NCBI GenBank assembly: GCA_016218905.1
Contig: JACRCS010000596.1
Coordinates: 1 to 12,909, forward strand
Length of the DNA: 12,909 bases
Reading direction: 5' to 3'
Source: Deltaproteobacteria bacterium
GTDB taxonomy: Bacteria; Desulfobacterota_C; Deferrisomatia; Deferrisomatales; JACRMM01
Both the position numbers and the translations under genes were made by a program. The notes under the pieces are model-generated. The model was not told where the DNA came from. It saw nothing but the letters and a program-made list of their open reading frames with translations, and did not search any database. The stretch's first letter is position 1. Each line of letters opens with the position of its first letter. Below are positions 1-6,148 of the stretch, piece by piece.

Positions 1-189
1 AGCCCGGCAGATCGACTCCTCTACCGGACGCGCTACTTCACGGACAGCGGCGTGATCGGCTCGAAGGAGTTCGTGTCTCGCTGCTACCGGCTCTTCGAGA
101 CTCACTTCACCTGCCGGCACGAGAAGCGGCCGAGACCGGTGACCGGCCTCGCGGGGGTGTACTCGCTGAAGCGCCTGTCGGAAGCCTGA
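1..189 (+). CDS. REP-associated (IS200-like) tyrosine transposase, C-terminal fragment
   Basis: Frame 1 is open from the first base to the TGA at 187-189, giving 62 residues of a protein whose start lies outside the window. The stretch RYFTDSGVIGSKEFV followed by a short basic segment and a final VYSLKRL matches the C-terminal end of Y1-type (IS200-like) transposases of the REP-associated (RAYT) group, where the catalytic domain is followed by a conserved 'RYF(T)DG-x-x-(L/I)GS-x-x-FV' block. The catalytic HUH and tyrosine residues lie upstream and are not visible, so activity cannot be judged. These single-copy, domesticated transposases are often next to short palindromes; one such palindrome lies 52 bases downstream. 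The gene is convergent with the permease gene and marks the edge of the metalloid island. Confidence 0.72.
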   Translation, partial: SPADRLLYRTRYFTDSGVIGSKEFVSRCYRLFETHFTCRHEKRPRPVTGLAGVYSLKRLSEA

Positions 190-241
190 CGAACGTGAGC
201 TGTTTGCTTTACGTGCCTGTCCCCTTCGCCTTTCCTCTCGA

Positions 242-258
242 GGGCGCCTCGGGCGCCC
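242..258. repeat. GC-rich perfect palindrome between transposase tail and permease
   Basis: A 7-bp perfect inverted repeat (GGGCGCC / GGCGCCC) with a 3-base loop lies between the two convergent genes. It has no T-run on either side, so it is not a classical intrinsic terminator, although it could still slow polymerase for both converging transcripts. Its position next to a REP-associated transposase makes a REP-like element plausible; whether it is repeated in the genome cannot be seen here. Confidence 0.5.
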
Positions 259-271
259 ATCCAGACACTTG

Positions 272-1375
272 TCATAGAATGGCGTTAAACAGGTACCCGA
301 CGAGCAAGATCCCGGACCCCACGACGCCGATGAAGGCGGCGATGAGCCGCGGCTTCAGCACCTTTCGCAAGATCACGGTCTCAGGCAGGGACAACCCGAT
401 CACCGCCATCATGAACGCGAGCACCGTTCCGAGCGCCGCGCCCTTCCCGAGGAGCGCCTGGACGACGGGGATGATGCCGGCCGCGTTGGAGTACATGGGA
501 ATCCCGATGACGACGGCCAGCGGCACGGACCACCAGGCACCCTTGCCCATGATGCTCGCCATGAAGTTCTCCGGCACGTACCCGTGGATCGCCGCGCCGA
601 CCGCGATGCCGGCAATGACGTACGGCCAGACCTTCCCGACGATGTCCTTCACGGCGTCCAGCCCGTAGCCGATCCTCCCGGACCAGTCCAGGTCGGCTTC
701 CTTGACGGCACCGCCGGTCTGCATCTGGTACACCCAGTCCTCCACGTGCCGCTCCATCTTGAGCCGGCCGAGAGTCCAGCCGGCGACGATCGCGATCACG
801 AGCCCGGTTCCCATGTAGAGAGCGGCAACTTTCCAGCCGAACAGCCCGTAAAGGAGCACGAGCGCGATCTCGTTGACCATGGGCGCGGAGATCAGGAAGG
901 AGAAGGTGACCCCTAGCGGGACACCGGTCGTGACAAAGCCGATGAAGAGCGGCACCGGGGAGCAGGTGCAGAACGGGGTGACGATGCCCAGGGCCGCGGC
1001 GAGGACGTTACCGAGGGACTCCCGCTTGCCGGCGAGCACCCTTCGGGTCCGCTCGGGCGTGAAGAACGACCGCACGATACCGACGCCGAAGACGACCAGG
1101 ACGAGGAGCATCAGCACCTTCGGCGTGTCGTACGCGAAGAACTCGACCGCGTCGCCGAGGTGGGTACCTGCCTCGAGCCCGAGAAGCCGGCGCGTGAGCC
1201 ACCGGGAGAAGGGCTGAAGCTGCCCATAGATGAGCCACCACGCGACCAGGCCGCCCCCGACCAGCAGGACCCGTTTCAGGCCGCCGCTGGAAGGCGCCCT
1301 CTCTGTACGTCCGCCCACCGGTTCGTCGCAGCAGGAGGTCGAGCAGGAGCACACTTGGTTCTTTTCAGGCTGCAT
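272..1375 (-). CDS. ArsP/SO_0444-type permease (COG0701 family)
   Basis: A 367-residue polytopic membrane protein. The ATG at 1375 is chosen because AGGAGA precedes it by a good spacing and because the open frame upstream has no hydrophobic or conserved content. The N-terminus is a soluble Cys cluster (C9, C11, C15, C16, CSCSTSCC), then membrane segments from about residue 33. The family signature TPFCTCSPVP (C136, C138) sits at the entrance of a helix, followed by a motif with SAPMVNE. A second copy of the two-half architecture follows in the C-terminal half. Members export trivalent organoarsenicals (ArsP) or are linked to Cu/Zn efflux (SO_0444); the substrate here is not determined. The extra N-terminal thiols would suit soft metal or metalloid capture. 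It is the last gene of the minus-strand block, 43 bases after the Fe-S protein. Confidence 0.85.
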   Translation of the reverse strand: MQPEKNQVCSCSTSCCDEPVGGRTERAPSSGGLKRVLLVGGGLVAWWLIYGQLQPFSRWLTRRLLGLEAGTHLGDAVEFFAYDTPKVLMLLVLVVFGVGIVRSFFTPERTRRVLAGKRESLGNVLAAALGIVTPFCTCSPVPLFIGFVTTGVPLGVTFSFLISAPMVNEIALVLLYGLFGWKVAALYMGTGLVIAIVAGWTLGRLKMERHVEDWVYQMQTGGAVKEADLDWSGRIGYGLDAVKDIVGKVWPYVIAGIAVGAAIHGYVPENFMASIMGKGAWWSVPLAVVIGIPMYSNAAGIIPVVQALLGKGAALGTVLAFMMAVIGLSLPETVILRKVLKPRLIAAFIGVVGSGILLVGYLFNAIL

Positions 1376-1418
1376 GGTCGTTCTCCTTGGTCGGCCGAGC
1401 CTCGCCCAGCCGTATGGC

Positions 1419-1973
1419 TCAGGCCAGGAACTCGGCCGGGACCTCGTACCCCGCGCCCTCCAGGAGCTCGAGGAGGGCGATCCGCCTATCCCGGAATGTC
1501 GGGGTGAAGAGCGGTGTGCAGGCGAGCACCGAGGCCTCGCCCCCGAGGAGCTTCGCCGCGAACGCCAGGCACGCCGGTTCTCCGCACTCCTTGCAGTTCG
1601 TGCCCGGGAGTCCCTTGTAGAGCTGGAGCGCGTTGAGCTGGGCGCCCCGCTCAAAGGAAGGCGTGATCTCCGCCCGGCGCTCCCAGACGTCGTTCACCTG
1701 GGCCACCATGGCCTCGAGCTCTTCATGAGCGTGGGGCAGGTCCCGAAGCTTCGTGGCGGTGATCCCGTTTTCGTGGAAGGTGAAGCACATCCCTTCCTTC
1801 TTGTACGTGAGCGTCTTCCCGCCGGGATTGAAGACGACCCGCTTCATCGTCGCGTTCAGGTAGGGAAGCGCCTCGCCGATGTCGGCGTCGAGCTTCGCGA
1901 TGACGCGGAGCTTCGACGTGTCGGCGATGCAGGGGAGAACGGTGGTGATCTCGTACTTCGACAGTAGGGGCAT
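1419..1973 (-). CDS. Small Fe-S cluster-binding domain protein
   Basis: A 184-residue soluble protein with an acidic, unremarkable N-terminal two thirds and a C-terminal four-cysteine motif GTNCKECGEPACLAFA. The cysteines are C127, C130, C135 and C152, spaced C-x2-C-x4-C-x16-C, the pattern of the PF04060 'FeS' domain found in corrinoid/CO-dehydrogenase proteins and RnfB, which binds a [4Fe-4S] cluster. No enzyme domain accompanies it. AGGAG lies upstream of the ATG and overlaps the stop codon of the cysteine desulfurase gene, only 9 bases away, so the two are co-transcribed and probably translationally coupled. A desulfurase beside an Fe-S protein makes sense for cluster loading, but the electron partner is unknown. 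An electron-transfer or metalloid-sensing role is inference. Confidence 0.75.
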   Translation of the reverse strand: MPLLSKYEITTVLPCIADTSKLRVIAKLDADIGEALPYLNATMKRVVFNPGGKTLTYKKEGMCFTFHENGITATKLRDLPHAHEELEAMVAQVNDVWERRAEITPSFERGAQLNALQLYKGLPGTNCKECGEPACLAFAAKLLGGEASVLACTPLFTPTFRDRRIALLELLEGAGYEVPAEFLA

Positions 1974-1982
1974 GAAGGGCTC

Positions 1983-3113
1983 CTAGGCCCGCAAGACGCG
2001 TGTCAGCGTGGCGAGCGTCTCTTCCATCTCTCCCTCCGTGTTGTCACGTCCCAGGCTGAACCGCAGTGACGATCGGGCCTCGTGCGGCGGCACCCCCATG
2101 GCGAGGAGCACGTGCGACGGGGTCGTCTGGCCCGTGGTGCAGGCCGACCCCGTCCCGACCTCGACGCTTTCGCGGTCGAGGGCCAGGACGAGCGCTTCAG
2201 CTTCCTTGCCCGGGAAGGAGACGTTCAGCGTGTTGAAGAGGCCGTGCTCGAGATCGCCGTTGGCTCGGACCCCCGGAATCGCCTCGCGAAGCCCCTCCCA
2301 TAGACGGTCCCGCAGGGTCCGAATTCGGTTGGCATCGTCGGCGAGCCTCCCCCCGGCGATCTCGGCGGCCACGCCGAGCCCGTGGGCGCCGGCGACGTTC
2401 TCGGTGCCGGCGCGCACGCCTCTCTCCTGAGACCCTCCGCAGAGCATCGGGGCTAGGCGCGTCCCGCTGCGAACCCAGAGCGCTCCGATGCCGCGAGGAC
2501 CGTGGAATTTGTGGCCGGAGAGCGTGAGCAGATCGACCCCGAGCGCTACGACGTCGACCGGGATCTTCCCGCAGGCTTGGACGGCATCGGTGTGGAGGAT
2601 CACGCCCGCTTCCCGGCAGACCTCAGCGATCTGCGGGAGGGAGTTGACGGTCCCGACCTCGTTGTTGGCGAGGATGACCGACACGAGAACCGTGTTCTCC
2701 GTCAATGCGCCGCGGACGTCCTCGGAACGGACCCGCCCGAGGCGGTCCACCGGAAGGTAGGTCACGGCGAAGCCCAGGTTCTCCAGGCCGACGCAGGTCC
2801 GAAGGACAGCCTTGTGCTCGGCGATGGTCGTGACGACGTGGGCCGGTCGCTTCGCGGAGCCCCGGAGAACGCCGAAGAGGGCGAGGTTGTCGCCCTCCGT
2901 GCCTCCCGACGTGAAGACTACCTCCAAGGGGTCCCTTGCGCCGATCAGCGCGGCGACCTGGCAGCGGGCCTCGTCCAATAAGGCCTTCGCGCGCCGGCCC
3001 GAACCATAGAGGGTCGACGGGTTGCCCGCGACCTCCGCCATTGCCCAGGACACCGCTTCGACCACCGCCGGGTCCGGCCGGGTCGTCGCGTTGTGGTCGA
3101 GGTAGATCGCCAT
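1983..3113 (-). CDS. NifS/IscS-like cysteine desulfurase (PLP-dependent)
   Basis: A 376-residue, full-length class V aminotransferase-fold enzyme. It starts with YLDHNATT, the usual N-terminal signature. PLP-binding residues are visible in order: H100 in AEH, D176 and Q179 in HTDAVQ, and K202 in SGHKFHG, which forms the Schiff base. The catalytic cysteine is C325 in GSACTTG. The short lobe resembles group I NifS/IscS enzymes. It would remove sulfur from cysteine (or selenium from selenocysteine) as a persulfide for Fe-S, thio-cofactor or selenophosphate synthesis. The gene begins 8 bases after the stop of the AhpD-like selenoprotein gene and lies 9 bases before the Fe-S protein, so it is inside an operon. 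Location next to two putative Sec genes raises a selenium-supply role, but that is inference; a dedicated Fe-S role is equally possible. Confidence 0.93.
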   Translation of the reverse strand: MAIYLDHNATTRPDPAVVEAVSWAMAEVAGNPSTLYGSGRRAKALLDEARCQVAALIGARDPLEVVFTSGGTEGDNLALFGVLRGSAKRPAHVVTTIAEHKAVLRTCVGLENLGFAVTYLPVDRLGRVRSEDVRGALTENTVLVSVILANNEVGTVNSLPQIAEVCREAGVILHTDAVQACGKIPVDVVALGVDLLTLSGHKFHGPRGIGALWVRSGTRLAPMLCGGSQERGVRAGTENVAGAHGLGVAAEIAGGRLADDANRIRTLRDRLWEGLREAIPGVRANGDLEHGLFNTLNVSFPGKEAEALVLALDRESVEVGTGSACTTGQTTPSHVLLAMGVPPHEARSSLRFSLGRDNTEGEMEETLATLTRVLRA

Positions 3114-3121
3114 GGGCGGGC

Positions 3122-3388
3122 TCAGTCACCTTCCTGCTGCTTGAGCCCGACCTCCTCCAGGTTCTCCAAGACGAAGCTCCGAACGCGTCCCGCGCTCACG
3201 AGCATCGCGATGGCGAGCGCCTGCCGGATCTCCTCCATGCTTGCGCCTTGCTTCTTCGCACCCGCGAAGTGGGTGCGCGTTCAAGGGGAGCACGAGACCG
3301 CGGCGGAAGCGGACAGGGCGCACAGCTCCCTCGTCTTCGGATCCATGACGTTCGAGTACTCGAACTGAATGATGGCCTGCTGAGGCAT
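3122..3388 (-). CDS. AhpD/carboxymuconolactone decarboxylase-like selenoprotein (CxxU), one in-frame TGA
   Basis: Reading through a single TGA (3283-3281) gives 88 residues with no other interruption. The ATG at 3388 follows GGAGGTGATCC, a strong ribosome site. Residues 12-80 match the CMD/AhpD fold: MDPKTRELCAL, then VSCSP with C33, then TGA at residue 36, then FAGAKKQGAS, MEEIRQALAIAM and FVLENLEEV. In this family the active site is C-x2-C at the start of a helix, and TGA sits exactly at the second cysteine, giving C33-S-P-U36. The family's usual SxxC(E)(P)C...H context is followed by TRTHFA here. A hairpin suited to be a bacterial SECIS starts 11 nt after the TGA. Such proteins are thiol peroxidase/reductase-like; AhpD-like selenoproteins have been reported in bacteria. 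A pseudogene caused by a C-to-A-type change is the alternative, less likely since the frame is conserved on both sides. The gene lies 8 bases upstream of the desulfurase. Confidence 0.82.
3254..3269 (-). promoter_or_regulatory. Candidate bacterial SECIS hairpin for the AhpD-like gene
   Basis: In the transcript the TGA is followed by 11 nt, then CUUCGC, loop GGGU, then GCGAAG: a perfect 6-bp stem. The loop begins with G, and the loop starts 17 nt after UGA, inside the 16-37 nt range used for bacterial SECIS searches; E. coli fdhF also has 11 nt between UGA and the SelB-binding minihelix. A competing 7-bp stem (CGCACCC with GGGUGCG, loop ACUUCGC) overlaps it at 3257-3277, so the fold actually used is not certain. 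Confidence 0.68.
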
Positions 3389-3489
3389 GGATCACCTCCT
3401 CACCTTTGAGTGGGCTCGGACCGCCAACCTCACGTCGGCTTCAGGAACTCTGACCCATGACGAGCGCCGCTCATCTCGAAGAAGGGCCT

Positions 3490-3633
3490 TCAAGCCGTGG
3501 CTTGGGCGTACCGGACCTTCTCCGCCAGGGCCTTGAGCAACCGAAACGCTTCCTCGGCGTCGCGGTCGGAGAGGCAGCGCTCCAGCGCGATGACCTCACT
3601 GGTCTCGAAGCGGATCGAGACTTCCTTCTTCAT
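3490..3633 (-). CDS. 47-residue hypothetical protein
   Basis: I do not recognise this family. The ATG at 3633 follows a very good ribosome site (GGAGGAGACGAGG) and the product is MKKEVSIRFETSEVIALERC and onward, with one cysteine at residue 20 and a C-terminal amphipathic helix rich in Ala, Leu, Glu and Lys (residues 26-44). The start has the look of a beta strand followed by a helix, as in short ribbon or regulatory domains, but no motif is diagnostic. It lies 38 bases after the glutaredoxin-like gene and 101 bases before the AhpD-like gene in the same orientation, so it belongs to the same transcription unit. Codon and GC use match its neighbours, and the strong ribosome site is the main reason to keep it. 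Confidence 0.55.
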   Translation of the reverse strand: MKKEVSIRFETSEVIALERCLSDRDAEEAFRLLKALAEKVRYAQATA

Positions 3634-3671
3634 CCTCGTCTCCTCCCTCGAGCGGCGGGACGCCTGCTCCA

Positions 3672-3902
3672 TTAGGCAAGCAGTCTTGCGATTTCGGTGG
3701 ACGAAGCGACCTTGCCGGAGAAGGCAAGCTTGCCGTCGATCACTAGGGCAGGGGTCGCCATGACCCCGTACTTCATGATCTCGGCGATGTCCGATACCTT
3801 CGTCACCTCGGCCGCTACGCCGGCCTTCTGCACGGCCTCCTTCGTCGCTTCGTAGAGCTTCGTGCACTTCGCGCAGCCGGGGCCTAGGACTTCGATCTTC
3901 AT
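3672..3902 (-). CDS. TM0996/MTH895-type glutaredoxin-like thiol protein (CxxC)
   Basis: A 76-residue cytosolic thioredoxin-fold protein without signal peptide. It opens with MKIEVLGPGCAKC: the redox pair is C10 and C13 (CAKC) after the first strand, and the cis-proline loop MATPALVID is present at about residues 48-56. This is the layout of the 'redox-active disulfide protein 2' (TIGR00412) family, which are about 75-80 residues long. The ATG at 3902 has AGGAAGAGAG upstream; longer open frames have no such site. These proteins commonly sit next to ArsP/SO_0444-type permeases and TauE-like transporters in metalloid clusters and are presumed to reduce or shuttle thiols there. The physiological reductant and partner are unknown. 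It lies between the double-TGA gene and the 47-residue gene. Confidence 0.9.
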   Translation of the reverse strand: MKIEVLGPGCAKCTKLYEATKEAVQKAGVAAEVTKVSDIAEIMKYGVMATPALVIDGKLAFSGKVASSTEIARLLA

Positions 3903-3973
3903 GAATTCTCTCTTCCTTTGATTCGTGAGGGTCTGAGCAGTCCGACCTCTCGAGGTCGACAATCCCGACCGTC

Positions 3974-4291
3974 CTACCGCTTCCTCTCGGGTCGGTCGTG
4001 TTCCGCGGCGTGGGTCCTGTACTCGTCCAGCAGGGCGCTCGCGTACTCCCTGCGGACCAGGGGGGAAGACGGGATGTGGTTCTTGCCGGCCTCCAGTCTC
4101 GTCATGATTTCCTCGGCCGTCTCCCGGTCCGCCCGCCTCCCCTCGGCGTGAAGCGCCGCGAGGATCTCGGTGAGACCGGTCACTGTCGCCGTGGTGCCGT
4201 CTAGAAAGCGCAAAGTGCGCCGGCTAACTGCCGGCTGAGGGTCTTCGCCTCAGGTCGCTCAGCCAATGATTTCGTTGAGAGACACCGGCAT
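3974..4291 (-). CDS. Small protein with two in-frame TGA codons, putative U-x-x-U selenoprotein
   Basis: I do not know a named family. Reading through TGA at 4261-4259 and 4252-4250 gives 105 residues: MPVSLNEIIG, U11, A, T, U14, GEDPQP, then RTLRFLDGTTATVTGLTEIL, a helical Glu/Arg-rich middle, NHIPSSP, and REYASALLDEYR. The rest has no stop. A strong ribosome site (GGGGAGGTGTGGC) precedes the ATG at 4291, while the alternative TTG start at 4213, after both TGAs, has none. The portion from residue 26 aligns well with the protein at 9523-9254, which has a C-C pair near its N-terminus at the comparable place. A hairpin 14 nt after the second TGA has G at loop position 2. A degraded gene is possible. 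The function is unknown; association with arsenic and thiol genes suggests redox or metalloid binding. Confidence 0.6.
4219..4235 (-). promoter_or_regulatory. Candidate bacterial SECIS hairpin serving two UGA codons
   Basis: The transcript contains GCCGGC, loop AGUUA, GCCGGC: a perfect 6-bp GC stem with G as the second loop base. The loop begins 20 nt after the second UGA and 29 nt after the first, so both fall within the 16-37 nt range used for bacterial SECIS. A competing stem (CUGAGG with CCUCAG) would occupy the second UGA itself. Confidence 0.45.
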
Positions 4292-4359
4292 GCCACACCT
4301 CCCCGCAAGCTGGTTCCATCAACAATCGGGCTGCCAGTCGCCCGTCGGACGCCCCGCCT

Positions 4360-4767
4360 TCACGTGGCGCTCTGTTCGGGTGCCCGGGGCATCGTCGCGG
4401 CCCTGAGCACAGCTTCCCGAATCAAGTCCGGCGGCAGCGCTTCGTGCGTGACCCCGTCGATCTCCACGGTCCGACAGCACGTCGCCATCCCGAGGAGGTC
4501 GGAGCAGGAGCCGCAGGCGTTTTCCGACGCGACAGCCCCGGGCAGCCACTGCTCCAGGGGGACCCCGTTCAGCAGGACCAGGTTCGACTCCTCGATGCGG
4601 TCGGGGCCGAGCCTCGTCTCGGTGAACCGAACCTCGACACGCTTCTCCCGAAGTTCGGCCGACATCCCCTCCAGGGTCTCTCGAAGCGCGGCGCCCGTGT
4701 CCCCGCAGCGCTCGCAGGTCTCTCCGTCGCTGTCCAGATGTCGCCACTCGATCACGAGTTCCTTCAT
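4360..4767 (-). CDS. DUF2703 family cysteine-rich protein
   Basis: A 135-residue soluble protein. It begins MKELVIEWRHLDSDGETCER, with a first thiol pair C18/C21 (CERCGDTG), then a helix, a strand with FTETRL, SNLVLLNGVPLE, and a second cysteine set at C85, C88, C97 and C98 (ACGSCSD, ATCCRT). This organisation, a thioredoxin-like fold with CxxC near the N-terminus and Cys-rich C-terminal part, is that of DUF2703, a family that recurs in metal and arsenic clusters of anaerobes. No catalytic function is established for it. The ATG at 4767 follows GGAGGAAG and lies 13 bases after the TauE stop, so the two are one unit. Thiol redox or soft-metal binding is inference from the six cysteines. Confidence 0.85.
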   Translation of the reverse strand: MKELVIEWRHLDSDGETCERCGDTGAALRETLEGMSAELREKRVEVRFTETRLGPDRIEESNLVLLNGVPLEQWLPGAVASENACGSCSDLLGMATCCRTVEIDGVTHEALPPDLIREAVLRAATMPRAPEQSAT

Positions 4768-4780
4768 CGTTCTTCCTCCC

Positions 4781-5536
4781 TCAGTGGACCACGAGCTTCC
4801 ACGCCATGTTCGCCGCGATTGCGTAGAGGATCACGCCGATCGTCTTCTTCACCTGGCCGCTCTGGAGCTTCTTCTGCATGAGCCACGAGCCGAGGAGGGC
4901 GCCAGCGATCGAGCCGGCAGCCGTCCAGGCGAGGAGCCCCACGTTGAGCTGCCCCATGGACGCCTTGCCGAGGAACCCCGAGAGGGAGGAGAAGATCACG
5001 ATGAACGCCGTCGTCGCCGACGCCTTCTTGGGGTCGAACCCGAGCCAGACGAGCGCCGGCACGATGAAGTTCCCGCCGCCGACGCCCAGGAGCCCCCCCA
5101 GGTACCCCGCCGCGCCGCCCACCGACACGCCGTAGCCGGTCAGCTTCCCGCAGGAGGGATGGACCTCCCGAGGTTGTGCCCGGTAGAAGAGCATCATGGA
5201 AGCGGCGAAGAGCAGAAACCCGACGAAGAGCCACTTGAGGAGCGCGACCGGCAGGAAGGAGCTCGTGTAGGCGCCGAGCGGCGAGAGGATCGTCGCGACG
5301 ATCAGCATGGGGAGCGCCGTCCGGAACTCCACGAGCCCCGCGGGCACGAAGCGTAGGCAGGCGAAGGTCATGGCGATGGCATTCAGGAGAAGGGCGGTGG
5401 CCATGGCCGGGTGGAGGTCGACGCCGAGGGCCAGGAACACGGGGATCAGGATGAACGCCGCTCCCACGCCCGCGATCGTCAGGACCGTCGTGAACCCGAA
5501 GGTCACGAGACCTGCCACAACGTAGGTCAGAGCCAC
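4781..5536 (-). CDS. TauE/SafE family membrane exporter
   Basis: A 251-residue integral membrane protein with two homologous halves of about four helices. The first half has GVGAAFILIPVFLALGVD and the second repeats it as GGLLGVGGGNFIVPALVWLG followed by a DPKKASAT motif, the hallmark duplicated signature of the TauE/SafE family (COG0730). Family members export sulfite, sulfoacetate or other small sulfur or organic anions; the substrate cannot be read from the sequence. The start is GTG at 5536, chosen for AGGAGG five bases upstream. It begins 9 bases after the FmdE stop codon. Placement between FmdE and thiol proteins fits disposal of oxidised sulfur species, but this is a guess. Confidence 0.9.
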   Translation of the reverse strand: MALTYVVAGLVTFGFTTVLTIAGVGAAFILIPVFLALGVDLHPAMATALLLNAIAMTFACLRFVPAGLVEFRTALPMLIVATILSPLGAYTSSFLPVALLKWLFVGFLLFAASMMLFYRAQPREVHPSCGKLTGYGVSVGGAAGYLGGLLGVGGGNFIVPALVWLGFDPKKASATTAFIVIFSSLSGFLGKASMGQLNVGLLAWTAAGSIAGALLGSWLMQKKLQSGQVKKTIGVILYAIAANMAWKLVVH

Positions 5537-5545
5537 CGCCGCCTC

Positions 5546-6148
5546 CTACTTCTCGTAGCCCGAGCAGGGCTTGCAGACGGGGGCTCCTCCCTTCAGCCGC
5601 GCGTTCCGCTCGACCACCATCTCTCCACACTGACCGCAGACGACCGAGTCGAAGGTGTGGGGCGCGTCCTTCCAGGCGTAGGGCTCCACCGGCCCGATCT
5701 TCAAGAGCATCTCGTCCGGGGCGTTCGAGACCATCTGGACCAGCGGGTCCGCGATCTCGGCGGCGATCTCGGAGGCCGGAATCCCGGAGCTGCGAAGCTC
5801 CATGAACTTCGACTCTTTGTTCTTCATCATGGCCTCGGTCTTCGGCACGACTCGGACCGCCCGCTGGGTCTTCTTGTCGACGAGGGTGAGGCCCCACTTG
5901 CCGTAGTTGAGCTTTCGGATGTTGCCCTTGCCGAAGGTGCAGCCCGTCGCCACCTGGATGCCGTCCGCCCAGCAGGTCGCGCAGTGGTCCTCGTCGATCT
6001 CGACGAGCGCCATGAGCTGGCCGTCGGGCGCGTGCGCGACGCCCAGAGCCTTCATCGCCGCGAGCCCGGTGCGCAGCCCCATAGGCATGGCCGGGCACTT
6101 GTGCCCGTGAAACCTCTGTCCGAAAGCCAACAGTTCTGAATCTAACAT
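5546..6148 (-). CDS. FmdE family protein with C-terminal zinc ribbon
   Basis: A 200-residue soluble protein. The ATG at 6148 follows AAAGGAGAAGAG; the ATG 42 bases upstream in frame has no such site and was not used. The FmdE domain is seen as FHGHKCPAMPMGLRTG (residues 13-28, C18 conserved), then DEDHCATCWADGIQVATGC with GKGN (residues 53-75), the hallmark block of the family. A treble-clef or zinc-ribbon tail follows: C171, C174 and C192, C195 in CGQCGE and CKPC. FmdE was named from molybdenum/tungsten formylmethanofuran dehydrogenase, but bacterial members are widespread and their reaction is unknown, mostly next to metal or Mo-cofactor genes. Here it precedes the TauE-like exporter. A MoaD-like protein lies 3.5 kb away, a possible link to molybdopterin chemistry. 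Confidence 0.88.
   Translation of the reverse strand: MLDSELLAFGQRFHGHKCPAMPMGLRTGLAAMKALGVAHAPDGQLMALVEIDEDHCATCWADGIQVATGCTFGKGNIRKLNYGKWGLTLVDKKTQRAVRVVPKTEAMMKNKESKFMELRSSGIPASEIAAEIADPLVQMVSNAPDEMLLKIGPVEPYAWKDAPHTFDSVVCGQCGEMVVERNARLKGGAPVCKPCSGYEK

Noticed and set aside
3254..3290. Frameshift or pseudogene explanation for the AhpD-like gene
   Set aside because: Both halves are in the same frame, and the interruption is exactly at the catalytic Cys with a SECIS-like hairpin; a frameshift would move the second half out of frame. Not fully excluded without genome evidence.
3126..3395. An 89-codon minus-strand frame covering the AhpD-like gene
   Set aside because: It is another frame of the same DNA and has no similarity to any family; the CMD-like sequence is in the frame with TGA.
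3490..3510. Sec read-through of the TGA ending the 47-residue gene
   Set aside because: Reading on gives about 20 unrelated residues before the next TGA, with no Cys-like context or SECIS-like hairpin noticed.
4364..5356. A 330-codon plus-strand frame opposite DUF2703 and TauE
   Set aside because: Antisense of clear genes, low-complexity His/Glu/Arg-rich second half, no ribosome site.
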